A DNA stretch of 64,000 nt from Melitaea cinxia (GCF_905220565.1 NC_059396.1:15705706-15769705); one strand, 5' to 3'. Numbered from the stretch's first letter, positions 36,046-51,000 are shown. The notes: generated by a model from the sequence alone, not told the origin. A program made the numbers and translations.

Positions 36046-36094
36046 ATCAAGCCGGTGACCACATGTCGGCGCCATCATGGTGATTGTTACCAGA
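36046..36094 (+). CDS. ck: ck coding exon 1: end of 5' UTR and residues 1-6
   Basis: An acceptor (TTTTCAG) ends at 36045 and a strong donor GTGAGT starts at 36095. The last 18 bases, 36077-36094, encode MVIVTR, which joins GDYIWIEP in exon 2 exactly as in Drosophila Ck. The start has A at -3 and G at +4. The exon is too short for ORF calling and was found by looking for the missing N-terminus. An acceptor at its 5' side implies at least one further upstream non-coding exon. Confidence 0.9.
36063..36083 (+). promoter_or_regulatory. Short upstream ORF overlapping the ck start codon
   Basis: An ATG at 36063 opens a six-codon frame (MSAPSW) that ends in TGA at 36081-36083. That frame overlaps the ck ATG (36077) in a different register. 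The upstream ATG has C at -3, a weak context, whereas the ck ATG has A at -3 and G at +4. This suggests leaky scanning, possibly lowering ck translation. The overlap is seen directly; any effect is inferred. Confidence 0.55.
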
Positions 36095-39000
36095 GTGAGT
36101 AATTAAAATATTTATAATCAAAAACAATACATAACATCCTTTTTCAAATGCCTACTTACTAACGTTTTTAACACACACACAACATTTATATAAAAATTAA
36201 TTTTTATATTTATTTATTGGTTTCTATTCATGTTTAAATAAGTAACGCATTCAAACTTTGGTTTTATATGTAATCTTAGGTGGTAACTATGTATAAAAAA
36301 TAATTAATATCTGTATTATTATTTATCAAAAAATGTATGAAATGTATACTATACGTCTTCTGTTATTTTATAATTCTTTAAACCTTGTCATTTTCTGACA
36401 ACAAAAGATTATTGACCCCGGATACAACCTTTACAATATTAAAAAGCAATCAACATTTTTAGCGTGCTGGCAACACTGATAGCATAGGCTTTGCTCCATA
36501 TCTATAATTTGATTCATAGTGATAGAATTAAGCCTTTATCTACATTTATATGTTTTCGTCATGTGAATAACTACATAGTGATTACTTTACAATTTTATTA
36601 GATGTTTTGTTTGCTTAGCAATAGGGTTTTCTAGACTTTTCAGAATTTCAAATCCTTTCTCTCTCCTTTGATTAACTGAAACTAAAAATCTGCTATTTTA
36701 CTCAAGGCTATGTGGTTACGGCAGCAAACAAAATTAGCCACCCCTCTCTAGGCTGTGTGATTACGTCAGCAAAGAATATAGCCACCCCTCTCTTCCCGTG
36801 GGTGTCGTAAGAGGCGACTAAGGGATAATATAGTTCCACTACCACCTTGGAACCTAAAAAGCACACACAGAGCAACACATGAGCTCACGTCATAAGGTCG
36901 CGCGCGTGTGTGAGTGCGTGCGTACGTGCGTGTGTGCGTGCGTGCGTGCGTGCGTGCGTGTGTGCGTGTGAGTGTGTTATTCAATTAAAAACAAATGATC
37001 ATGAGCAAAGCGAGTGTTTATTCTCGTAAAAAAAAACAATATACATATTTTATCTTCATTCTTATTTATGTTATTTTGACTGTAATGCTGTCTAGATTTG
37101 CTAACTGTGAATTTATTTAAATAATTTTACTGTTCGTTAGGCAAGAAGTTTCACGAGTCATCGTAAAATGAAAAACCCTTTATAAAAACATTTTGACTCT
37201 TTAAAAAGATTCCGTCTATTTCATATTAAAAACGTCTATAACAGGAAAGTACGATGCAATCTATTCTACAAATTGAAGAAATGTTTACACGAACTCAAGA
37301 TCAAAGTTCAAGGTTTCGCAGCCAACTCACCTTGAATAACATTAACCCTTTTGAATGAGTTGAGTACTTGCGAAGCGAGAGGTGCTCGTGAGAAGTAAAT
37401 GGAAATAAAAATGTTCAGCATTTACACTGTACACGCTGTAAACACGTTCTTGCTATGTACCTTTGTTAGTTTTAACATTGTGCTAAACGTACTTTGTCAT
37501 AAATCTATACTCATTCAACAAATGAGATTTATGTTTGTTGTTTGCTTATTTTAAAGCTTGAGATGTAAATCTCCGCACATGACAAACATTTGTATTGGCC
37601 ATAAAGGTGTTTGCCGTGGTCTGGGTGTTTGTGCAGTCCTTGTGGGTCTCCCCACCGTGCCTCGGAGAGCACGCTAAGCCGTCGGTCCCGGTTGTTATCA
37701 TGTACACCTGGTAGCGATCGTTACTCATAGTAGGGAATATATCCGCCAACCCGCATTGGAGCAGCGTGGTGGATTAAGCTCTGATCCTTCCGCTACATGG
37801 GGAAAGCGGTCTATGACCAGGAGTGGGATGTTACAGGCTGAAGCGTTATGTAAATTGCGAAAATTCTTTTGATGTTGTATAGCTTTTTTATTGAGGAAAG
37901 TTCTATGGTACACATTAAGATTAAGCTTTAATTTTATGTTAGTACAGGCGTTGAAGAGTCTCGTTATAAAATTTATAACGAGCATATAAGCATATTTAAT
38001 ATGTTAGAATTGAACGTTAATTCTAGAGTTGTTTGAGTCTATCTCATTATATCTTTTTTATAAGTTAAAGTTATTAATTTTTTTATTATTGTTTTTAAAT
38101 ATCTGCGTCCACTACCACCTTGGAACATAAATAGCCGACCGATGGCGGGATATTCATCCATTTCAATCTGCGTCCATGCGATTTTAAATTATTGATTTCG
38201 ATGTAAAGGTCCTTCTTTGGTAATATCTAACAAATGAGAACGTTTTACTGTTTAAAAATACATTGGTTATTGTTAATCATAATTACAAAAATTATAGGTA
38301 CTTAACTCCATTACTGTAAATGTAATGCACATCTTTTAAATTGTTCATTTCGATATTTTTATCTGTAAACCTATCATCTAATTAAGTATTTTTTTTTGCC
38401 TAGTGATTAACGTCACTCGTGAGCGAAGTGTCGAAAATATATAGCTTAAAAAAATTCAAAAATTATACAGGAAAGTGATACACGGCAAGCGAGTTCCGAT
38501 CAATGCGTTTGGCAAGCACATTCCGGCAGCAGACAGAATCTAGCACTGCAGGGCATTCACCTTTTCACACACAAGCACACATAATTTATAATGTTGATAT
38601 AAATTAATAATTGTGTTTGCAGGCAAATGAAGAAAAACCGACTTCAGTTATATCGACAAGTAATACAACGTAGGTAGACGAATATTAGTCAAGTAAATAC
38701 GCATTATCAAAGATTACTCCAAAAGTTTTAATCAGATCTCGATGAAATTTAAATGTAACCACATGACAAACATCGGCTTTCGATTAAATTAAAAATCATC
38801 ACAATTGGTACACACAGTAAAAAGTTGTGCGGATTTTCGAGGGTTTAGCTCGATTTTTCTGGGATCCCATCATCAGATCCTGGTTTCCTTATCATGGTAC
38901 CACACTTAGGATTATCTCCTTTCCAACAAAAAACGAATAATCAAAATCGGTTCTAAACGACGGAATTATCCCCGAACATACATTAAAAAAATATGTATAT

Positions 39001-42000
39001 ATAGGTCGAATTGAGTAACCTCCTCCTTTTTTGAAGTCCGTTAAATATATGAAAAAGCTATAATTGGAAAAAATTCAATATTTTTCGTAGGAAGTTTTGT
39101 TGATGTCAGTTTTGTCATCATAATGGTGAGCGTATAAAAAGCTGTTTAGTTTGATTAATACTCGTAGATGCCAGGTGAGAAATTCTAAAACAATCACTAA
39201 CTACATGCCATTTGTTGAGTATTTAAGTTTAGGTAAACTTTGACGAATAATTTTATTAGCAGTTAGAATTTTAATAATCCATTCATGTTTATAAAAAGGT
39301 TACTTGTGCTAACGAAACCCTAAACTCTCCTCAATATTGTAACTGGTCAATCCAAATCGAGCGATAATGGTGACTGGTGCCACATTTGGACGTGTTGCAA
39401 TTTTACTGTGCTCTATTTAAGGCTTGCGTGGGAGGAAAAGCTTAATTCTAAATTCGAACTAGTTCTGTGACTCATTTTAAATACAAATATAATAAGTATG
39501 TTTTATATACGTGGTAAAAAAAATTGTGGCTTGTTTATATTAAGAAAAGTATATTGCACAATAATATAACTTAGCAAATGCTTATGAAACTTCTACTGTA
39601 ATGAATATTTGACTAGTATAACAAACTTTATTATCAGTAAAACTACATACAATTGGATAAAAATTACACAAAAAAACAATCAACAACAGTTAAACATTGC
39701 TTTTTGGTATTAATGTATTTATTTATTCACATTGTTTGGTGTTCCAAGTAGGCTACATTTGTTAAGTAAATTTTGTTAGCGATTAAAATGTCGCATTAAG
39801 CGCACGTATACTTAGAAAGTTATAAATAATTAATATAAAGTTTTCGGTAACGGTACTTATTAAAATAACTACTAAAGACTTGTGCGGCTTTATAATTTCA
39901 AATCTTAAAGACGTGTTACGATCTTGATGATATGTAAAGAAAATGATTCTTATTTTCGAAAGAGAAAACATACTTTTTAACGTTGTTACATTAGAATATA
40001 TGCTACTGACAGCATTTTTCTGATTGTAGTTTTTAATATCTTCCGTCTAGCCAGCTTCGACTTACGACTGTATCGCTGATTTCGGTATAATGTACACATT
40101 GCTGCGATAGCTGCGATGATATTTCGATAGCCAATTCATCTCATATAATTACTGTCGTCTCTTGAATCATTTTCTTAGCCAAATGGCCTTGTATTTGAAT
40201 GTACTTTCTTGTTTCGAGTTTACTTTAAACTTCAGGGCATACTATGTCTACCTGATGAGTTTACACTGATTCTTACGTGTTTTTCAAATCTTTGGGTATG
40301 CAGATAGCAGCTCTAGGCTATTATATTATTTGGAGATGACGTACTTTGAAATTAAATATGTCTTCGTAAAAGAACTTACACCGCAGTATTTCAATGAGTA
40401 CACAATAGTTTAAAACTTTGCCAAACTATTGGATTCAATAAAGAACTGAAGAGACTTTTGAGGTCCGATCAGTAGAGTCTCATTTACTTCTGTTTTGTGT
40501 GATGCCATCGGGATGTAAGTGGATGAAGTAATTTGTCCTCAAAATCTTAAATATTCATATTTTCCAAAGTTGGACACACTCAAACCATTTTGCAACAAGT
40601 TACGTTGAAGCGTAATAAATATTGCCTTTTATTCGCTTTTGCCTTTTAAAGTGCTAATAAAATTAGATCATCGTCAAAGTTAAGCTATTTTACGACCTTT
40701 TTTACCATATCATTCTAAGGTTAATTAAATCTATGCATAGTTATTATTTCAAACTTTTTAAAATTAATTTTGACGTAACTAATTAACAAAACAATAAAGA
40801 AATGATAACAATCGACAATATCATCTACACAAAAATCGTCTAAGCGGACTCGGTTAGAGGCACGCGACCGACTTTGTGCTAGCTGCACTTGGTAACATTC
40901 ACCTACTTTTTTAACTGCCTATACAACACGAACCGCTGACGCAGCACAAATAAAATGATCGTTTCATTCTACTCATAAAAGTTTCTTTAAGAGCTTCTTA
41001 CCATATAGCGTCAGGTAAAAAATGTATTTTGTTAATATTACCTCAAATTTATAACAAAAATAATTTTTCATCTAATTAAAATCAATAAAATAATAATAAT
41101 ATTTAAATAAATAAATGTTTTTTAAACTAGACGTTAGTGTTGAGCCAACAGTTGATTAAGTCAACGTTTTATTACACGTTGTGACAGAAATAAGTGAGCC
41201 TTGGTCCACTACATTCCTATTTCGGAGGGAACATACTTTTTTGAGTCTTCGCACTGTTTGCCAATTTTTACGACACTAGACGTCTAGATTCATGTCATTC
41301 TAGTATAAACCAGTCAACTGTGATGAACTTAGTACACCGTTGGGACTTGGGTCTACCGAATTGGTCCCGCTATATTTGCCTTCCTTACTTCAAGCTTTAA
41401 GGCAGCAACAAATTTTTGCTTCACTAGCCCTTATTGTATGCACTATTTGTTCGCGGTGGTGGTAAGCAATTTAAACATGAAGTTGTAAACGATCGTATCA
41501 TTGATTATTATATAATTTCAAGAAAAGATAATCTTGTCGCGTGGTTATGATATGTTAGTTTGTAGAATGTAAAGCGTTTCTATGAAAATACTTTAAGAAA
41601 CATGAAAAAAAATTATGATATAAAAAACATAATTACTTGCATCTTTTTACTTCCAACGTATTTTTTGGTCTCTATAAAATACTTATATGGAATTTATGTA
41701 TATTTTTTTATACTATTAGCAAGCAAGTAAACAAGCATAGGGCCTAATGGATAGGTACCTGATGGTTAATACAGTTACTTTAGCGTATGGACACCCGCAA
41801 CACCAGCAGCGTTACAATCGCGTTGCTGACTCTAACCCCCGACGTTTTTTTACCGACTTCTAAAAAAAGGATTTTCTCAATTCTACTATATTTTTCTTTA
41901 TGTATGTTCCTTAGAATTTTGACTAGGTCGACCGACTTTGTTTATTTTTTTTTAAATTAAAAGGTGGTGGTGGTGTTAGCAATAAATTTAGCTCTGATAA

Positions 42001-45000
42001 GTACTTTTGGGTTATATCTAATAATGCGTATTTATTGGACTATTTTTTCGACGACCTACTTTGTATTATAGCGCATAACTTTTCACTGGTTGTAACGATA
42101 TCGATAGTTCTTGTTTTAATCGAAAGCTTGTCTTTTGGTCCCATTTAAATTGAATCGAGATCTGATGAGAACTTTTTGAGTAATGTTTGATAACGCGTAT
42201 TTACTGGACCATTTTTTCGTCTACTTACTACTTGTCGATGTTATTGAAGTTGGTTTTTTTTTGTTTGCGAGCAAATACACTTGGTCTTGTCTTGAGCAAG
42301 TGGGCTCTGGCCACCTTCCTCACTATAGGAATACGACACTACTTAAGAGCAATTATATTTGCTTGTAATCTTCTGAATACGAATAAGTTATGTAATTACG
42401 TCAAAATTCGGGCCGCTCCTAATTTAAAACAAGATATTTCCTACTATATATATACATTTATTTTATTTATTTATTCTTAATGTACAGCGAAATAATATAT
42501 ATTAATAATATAATCCAAATAAATATAATATATATATATATATATCTTAATAAAAACATACTACATTACAGCTACATTGATTTTATTAGTCATACATGTT
42601 ATTATTGACATACATACTGATATTTTGTATTGTTTGACACATGCTATCTGTATTTTGCATATTAAATTAAATAGTATTTTGTATGTATAATACAACAATT
42701 ATTATAGAAATCAAGAAACCAATGCACATAAAAATCAAAAGGTTCTTAATTGGATTTATTTTACCTCATCAGTTCAAATGTAATATAGACACGTAATAAT
42801 AGTGAAGTCCACCAATTTACGAAATCATTGATCGACCTCAGTGACACGCAGTTAGATAAAATTATCGATATTACTTTACTATACTCTGCCGTAATAACCG
42901 GACTTAAAATGCCTTTCAAAGTTATTATATACGCACTGTAACAATAAAATAAAATTTTATAACAATTATGTCACATGATTTGGAAAATATTTTTGAGGTA
43001 CGTTATGTGCAGTTATTAGTAATCAATGTACAAATGTATAAATTTAAAAGTGTTACTGAGTTTTGGTCGACAAACAAAGTAATGTCACCAGTAGGTGATA
43101 TCAACTGTAAGTACTTACTTATATTAAAACTATAAAAAACACGAATAACAGACGGAAACAAGAAATAGAAATAGTTGGTGTATTTCTTTGTTTCTACATC
43201 ATAATTCCCCTCTTTTTTGTAATAACAAAAGTTGTAGTTTGCTGTAGAATCATTTACATCAGAAACATATATAAACTTCAATTCATGATTTGTTTTAACA
43301 GCTTTGAAGCCGGAAATTCTTTTGGTTTACATGTGTGTTTTTGTTCTAATATATTTGCCACTTGTTAAATTTCATTCATATTGGCTTTAATAATTGTGCT
43401 GGTACCACATTGATCTTTTAAAACAAAAATGTACATATAAGGATTCTAGTAAGTTTATTAATAATTTTAGTAACTTTTTTCTTAGAAACTTTGTTAAGAA
43501 TGTTTACTAATATTTTTCATTCGTTAATTCATTTGGATTAATAGTACCTAATGGTATCCACTATTTTTCAGAATTCTGACACGTGAATACTTTCGTAGTG
43601 TTGTCATACTTTGTCAAATCTAATAAATGTAACAAGACAAGTCTGAAACATGAATAAATGTAACCTATGATTACTTTCACCGGAGCTTTAATAAGAATCA
43701 ATATTCGTCAATCGTCAAACGTGATTGCATCGTTGATTAGTTTCAGCGAATAAGGAGAAGTACTTTCTATTAAATTCGACACTATCGATTCCGCTTACTA
43801 TCTGTGACACACATCAAACTTTGAATTAATGAATTATTAATAAGTTCTTTTTGTTCGTGAACACAACAATTGTTATTAAGCACTGTTTAAAATTTTATTT
43901 ACTGTTGTTCCGGAAGAGCATAGATAAATAAATAAAATGTTAGTGTTTTTACCTATTTTAATTTTTAACCGACTTCTAAAAAATACGAGTAGGTTCTCAA
44001 TTTGACTGTTTTTTATTTGTTACCTCCTTAACTTTTTACTGGTTGGACCGCTTTGGATGATTCGTTTTTTAATCTAAATCTGGTGCATGGTATTTGTTTT
44101 TTTATTTTTATTTGATTGAACTATGACCAGTAGTGGTGCAGTTATTCCTAATTACCTATGTCCTATTACTAGTCGATATAATTGAAAACGATTTTTTTTC
44201 ATTCGCAAGGATAATACACTTATTGTTAAAATCTATCCGTTTTGGATAAGAAGTAACAATTGTAATTTCTAAGAAAATAAGAGGGAGACTGCAAGGAACG
44301 TAGAAATTGAAAATGAGTCTAGTTTTTGTTAATACAAAAAAAGAATTAAATTACATTAATTTTTGAGAATGAAACAACATGTTTAAAAAAAACTTACCTA
44401 AAAAATTAAACTGCTCATCCAATAATTAAACTGCCCATCGCATACTTAATTATACGCGATGGCACGTACAATATACCAAGTACAATATACCACTGATACA
44501 ACATCGCGTTCGGGCATACCTAAGATTTCACACAATATCGTTCACTAAAAACCATTGCAATTTGGGTATAAATGGTTGAGTAATAATAATTGTGTGTTGC
44601 TGGCAAACGAAAAAAAAAACCTAAAAATAGTCAAGTAAATACGCACTGTCAAAGATTACTCCAAAAGTTGTAATCAGGTCTCGATGAAATTTAAATGTAA
44701 CCACATGATAAACATCGGCTTTCGATTAAATTAAAAATCATCCAAATTGGTACACCCAGTGAAAAGTTACGCGGATTTCGGGGGTTTCCCTCAATTTATC
44801 TGGGATCCCATCATCAGATCCTGGTTTCCTTATCATGGTACCACACTTAGGATATCTCCTTTCCAATAAAAAAAGAATTATCAAAATCAGTTCATAAACG
44901 ACGAATTTATCCCCGAACATACATAAAATATATATATACGGTCGAATTCAGTAACTTCCTCCTTTTTTAAAGTCGGTTAATAATTAAGCAAAACAAGAGT

Positions 45001-48000
45001 CTAGAATACAATATACTGGTTATATGTTCGAGCCGATTCTATCGAGATAACTTTGCTTTAACGAGTATATGAAAAATGAAAGCGGCTATTTCCTCATTCC
45101 AGGGTGATTACATATGGATCGAGCCGGTTTCCGGACGCGAGTTCGATGTCGCCATCGGGGCTCGCGTGCTCGCCGCGGAGGGACGACGCATTCGCGTTCG
45201 CGACGACGACGGCCACGAGCAATGGCTGCCGCCGGAGAGACGCATCAAAGCAATGCACGCCACCTCCGTGCATGGCGTCGAGGACATGATCTCCTTGGGC
45301 GACCTCCACGAAGCCGGTATATTAAGGAACCTGCTCATCCGATACAATGACAACCTCATTTATGTAAGTAATAATCATGTCTGTTCTCAAACAAAAGATA
45401 AAGCGACTTCAAATGCATTCAAAATATTAGGGATAGCTCAAATTTACTACACGTTAGATCTCGCTCAAATTTAAATGAGATCACGTGACAAGTACCAGTT
45501 TTCGTATACAAAAAGAATCATCAATATCAGTACACCTAGTAAAAATTAAGTCACGCTTACATCGCTGGATTTCGGCTGTTGCGCTGGCGTTTGCGGGTTC
45601 GATTCCCGCACATGAGATACATTTGTATTGGTCATACAGATATTTGCCGTGGTCTGGGTGCTTATGCTTGTGTATTATGTATGTTTCCGGACATCTACAT
45701 AGAAGAAAATCCTAGTAGGGGTCGTTAAATGTGCGGAATTTATTATTAATATTATTTATTTTAACCAGATAATTTAATACATTCAGCCTGTAACATCCCA
45801 CTGATGGGCATAGGTCTCTTTCTCCATGTAGGTGAAGAGGCCTAGATAATTTAATGGTAAACATTAACTAATACACAAATAGCCTACAAATTCAAAACTT
45901 TTGAAACACAATATGTCATACACAAAAACACGTTTGTTTTCCATAAATGTCAATAAAAAAAAATTAACCATATCTTGATTAGGGAAACTATACTTTTTTC
46001 ATCTGTAAATAGTAAAATATACATTATTTTAAATTTCCAGACATATACGGGTTCAATATTGGTGGCAGTGAATCCCTACCAAATATTACCAATTTATACA
46101 GCAGACCAAATCAAGTTATACAAGGAGAGAAAGATCGGAGAACTACCACCGCATATCTTTGCTATTGGTGACAATGCGTATGCACACATGCGTCGCTATA
46201 GTCAGGATCAATGCATTGTTATCAGTGGAGAATCAGGCGCAGGAAAGACTGAATCAACAAAGTTAATTTTGCAATACCTCGCCGCTATAAGTGGTAAACA
46301 TTCTTGGATAGAACAACAGGTAAATAATTATAAATAGCTTATTCTGTTACCTTGATTATAGTGAAACTCTAAAGCAGTTTTAAGATGGATACTTATACTA
46401 ATATCCACTATGTTTTACATTAGTATTTTCTGAGATTAAAGGCTTAAAGTATTTCAGTACACTTACTTTAATAATTACATAATTGTTTATTATATTTATT
46501 TTCAGATTTTAGAGGCAAATCCCATCTTAGAAGCATTTGGTAACGCAAAAACTGTACGAAATGATAATTCGTCGCGATTTGGTAAATATATCGATATTCA
46601 TTTCAACAACAACGGTGTAATTGAAGGAGCAAAAATAGAACAATATTTGTTAGAAAAATCTAGGATAGTATCTCAAGGCAAAGATGAAAGAAACTATCAT
46701 GTATTTTATTGCCTATTGGCGGGACTGTCGAGAGATGAAAAGAAGAAATTAGAATTAACCGAACCGTCAGAATATCGATATTTATCTGGGGTAAGTAAGG
46801 TCACAATATTAGAATTTTTCATTTTAAAATATATAAAATATGTAAAATAACCTATTTTCTAACTGAGGTAGGGCACAGCAGGAAATTTCCCGCTCAAATA
46901 TGGAGCAGCCCGAGAGGAGAAGATCACAGATAAATAATACTGTTTTCAAGCAGTGTTATGTTCCTGTTGGTGAGTAAGGTGACCAGAGCTCCTGGGGGGA
47001 ATCAGGGATAGGATCACGCGCTTGCAATGTTTCTGGTGTTGCAGGCGTCTATAAGCTACGGTAATCGCTTATTATCAGGTGAGCCGTATGCTTATTTGTC
47101 GATCTAATTATACATTCAAAAAAAATTTACGATGATTGTGTTGAACTAATATATAAAGTCACTTTGTAGCTATCCAACTATAGCGAGACGTAGGGAGATT
47201 GCTTATAGAGTATATCGTTAGTCTTTCTTACATTAAAATTAATAACAATTAAATTTCAGTAAGTATATGATAATACCATTACAATAAATGTTATTCACAA
47301 GACATTATATTTAATTTACAGGGCGGAAGTTTTACATGTGAAGGCAGAGATGACGCTGCTGAATTTGCAGATATTCGGTCTGCAATGAAAGTACTATTAT
47401 TTACAGAAGCAGAAATATGGGAAATATTAAAATTACTTGCAGCGGTACTTCACTGTGGAAATATAAAATACGAAGCAACTGTTGTTGATAATTTAGATGC
47501 AACAGAAATAATAGAACAAGCGAATGTTAAAAGAGTTGCTAATTTGTTGGGCGTACCAACGCAAACTCTTATCGATGCTCTGACTAGAAAAACATTATTT
47601 GCTCACGGAGAAACTGTTGTATCTACATTAAGCAGAGATCAATCTGTAGATATTAGAGATGCCTTTGTTAAAGGTATTTACGGACGGTTATTCGTGACTA
47701 TTGTTAGGAAAATAAATGCTGCAATTTATAAGCCGAAATCTACAACTCGAACGGCTATTGGTGTCCTCGATATATTTGGTTTTGAAAACTTTGATCATAA
47801 TAGCTTCGAACAGTTCTGTATTAATTTTGCAAATGAGAATCTACAACAGTTTTTCGTTAGGCATATATTTAAATTAGAGCAGGAGGAATACAATCATGAA
47901 GGTATTAACTGGCAACACATAGAATTCGTCGATAATCAAGATGCTTTAGATTTAATTGCTTTGAAACAGTTAAATATTATGGCGTTAATAGACGAAGAAT

Positions 48001-51000
48001 CGAAATTCCCAAAAGGTACTGATCAAACTATGCTAGCCAAGCTACATAAAACTCATGGCTTACATAGGAACTACCTCAAACCTAAGTCAGATATTAACAC
48101 AAGCTTCGGATTGAATCATTTCGCTGGAATTGTATTTTATGACACGCGAGGCTTTCTAGAGAAAAATCGCGACACGTTTAGTGCTGATTTATTACAGTTA
48201 ATTCACATTTCAACAAACAAATTCCTACAACAAATATTTCAAGAAGACATAATTATGGGATCAGAAACACGAAAAAGAACTCCGACATTATCTACTCAGT
48301 TCAAAAAATCATTAGATTTGCTTATGAGGACTTTAGGAACTTGTCAACCCTTCTTCATCCGATGTATCAAACCCAATGAGTTTAAGAAGCCTATGATGTT
48401 CGATCGTGGGTTATGTTGTAGGCAACTCAGATATTCTGGAATGATGGAAACGATTAGGATTAGACGGGCTGGATATCCAATTAGACATAGTTTTAAGGAA
48501 TTTGTCGAAAGATACAGATTTCTGATATCAGGTGTACCGCCAGCACATAAAACCGATTGTCGGGCTGCGACTGCGAAGATATGCGCAACTGTGCTTGGTA
48601 AATCTGATTACCAGCTAGGTCACACCAAAGTATTTTTGAAAGATGCTCATGATTTATTCCTTGAACAAGAAAGAGATAGAGTGCTCACTCGAAAAATACT
48701 CATATTGCAAAGATCTATTCGTGGATGGGTGTATAGAAGACGGTTTTTGAAAATGAGGGCAGCTGCGATTTTGATACAGCGGCACTGGAGAGGAAAGTTG
48801 CAGAGAATCCGTTACAACAAGATGAAGGTTGGGTACGCAAGATTGCAAGCATTGATACGCGCCAGAGTTTTGGCTCACCGCTTTAGACATTTGCGCGGGC
48901 ATATAGTTTCATTGCAAGTATGTTCGACATATTTAATATTTGAAATATATTTATAGTCATTTCGATTTCAAAAATGAATAAATAAAATGTTTTAGGCGGC
49001 TGCACGTGGTTATCTAGTACGTCGTTCATACGGTCACAAGATGTGGGCCATAGTGAAGATACAAACTCATGTAAGAAGATTAATAGCAATGCGACGTTAT
49101 CGACGACTAAAACAAGAAATGAAAGCGCATAACGAAGCGTTGCGCCTGCGCAGACAGGAGGAGCAGCGGCTGCAGCACCAGGGCAATACTCGCGCTAAGG
49201 AGATCGCGGAACAAAATTATAGGGTGAGTGAACATAGAGTTAGGAATTTGGAACACTTAAAATCAGTAAAAACTTTTCTTACTACTGCTTGTATGGGACA
49301 AAATACTATATTAAGAAGACTTTTATATATACGAAGACTACTTATATTAATAGATTGTAAAATAATATCTACCATCTTTTAATCTATACTAATATTATAA
49401 AGAGGTAAAGTTTATAACTTTGTTTGTATGTAGGGGGTAATCTTCGCAAATAATGATCCGATCATGATAACTCTTTCACTAACATAAAGCTACACTATTC
49501 AGGAGTGACATAGGCTATATTTTATTGTAATTAAACAAAAAATTCAGTAAATAAAAAAAAGATTAAAATATAATATCAAAATGGTAAATAAACTAGCGCC
49601 ATCTATCGCTATTAGAAGACAACTTATTAGTCTTTCGACGTTATTAATTTAGTCTTATTTTAGTCTATCGATGACGTTTTCTCGATTTTTGATAGATGGC
49701 GTTGGAGGAACATATTATTTATTTAAGTGCTATAAAATTTGTTCTTTAAAGTATTTCCAGCCTAGACCTAGTAGGATCTATATCGGAAAGTAGTGTGCGT
49801 TGTAATCAAATAGTATTCCATACGCGTCATGACTTTTCTTCATTGTCACAACGCGTTGAAATCGAATAGCATGTAAGCCACGACACGAATTTCGCTATTT
49901 GGTCTTTCTTTGATTGCCACAACGCGTCTTGCGCGTTTTCATTAGAGCCATAACACGAATTTCGCTATGTGGATGTTTTACTGTGACCACATCGCGTTGT
50001 GAGCTATTTTTCCGCTCAATGAGCGTTTTCGATCTTTGAGCGTAACACATACACAGAAGCATCTAAAATTGTTTATGATTTATAATCTCTATTAATGTGA
50101 TTGGTATCTGATAACAATATTATCTTAGATTTAAAGATACTAGAAATTATAAATTTTTGAATCGAAAGTAAACTGACATTGATAATGAAATTATTATACT
50201 TTTGTTTTGTGAAAATGCACATACAAGTCAAAAATTATTATCATCACGTCAATTTTGATATTTGATGGATTCTACATTTTTTTATTTATTTTCTTTAAGG
50301 TAAGTTATAATACCAAATATCAAAACTCAATACTTTACTTTTTTACTAATTTAGGGTTCTTCGGTTTTTATAGCCAATAACATTAAGAAATATAAAGCTT
50401 AGTAAAAACGAAAACTTTTCTTATATCAGATCCGTTATGAACTAACTTTCATTGCACTCCAAACGTATACCCATTTATTATATTTCACAACTATCCAACG
50501 TAACTAACGAAGTAGATTACCTAAAACTTAATACACCTGATACATCCTAACTTATGTAAGAGCCGATCTTAATCGACCATGTAGCGTTATACAATTACGT
50601 ACGACCTGGATGCGGTTGGATAACGCTCAAACCAGACGTCTTAAGTAAATCGAACGTTACTTTATTTAGTATTAACTTCAATAGTGATCAGACGTGTATC
50701 GACAAAAAAAATGTGGTTAAATCATTATGATGTTGTCGATTCAAAAGATAATTATAGATGTCAGCAGATCATACTTCAAGATAAAAAAAAGCGACTAGAA
50801 AACTGGGCAAGTATGATTTGTCGATATATGTCTCTAAGTATTTATGAAAATACTAGCTGTGCCCGCGACTTCGTCTGCGTAAAATAAATAAATTTCTAAA
50901 ATAAAATATAGCTTAAGTTGCTCCTTATTACATTAGCTATCTGCCAGTGAAAGTTACGTTGAAATCTGTCCAGCCATTTCAGAGATTAGCCGGAACAAGC

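Noticed and set aside
36766..36984. ORF with Thr-Arg-Ala-His repeats
   Set aside because: It is a translated GTGC microsatellite and retroelement piece.
45076..45102. ATG-initiated start of ck giving MKAAISSFQ
   Set aside because: These bases are intron ending in CATTCCAG; the conserved N-terminus MVIVTR is on the exon at 36046-36094.
45094..45359. Antisense and alternative-frame ORFs over ck exon 2
   Set aside because: They follow from the GC-rich exon; the + frame is a conserved myosin sequence.
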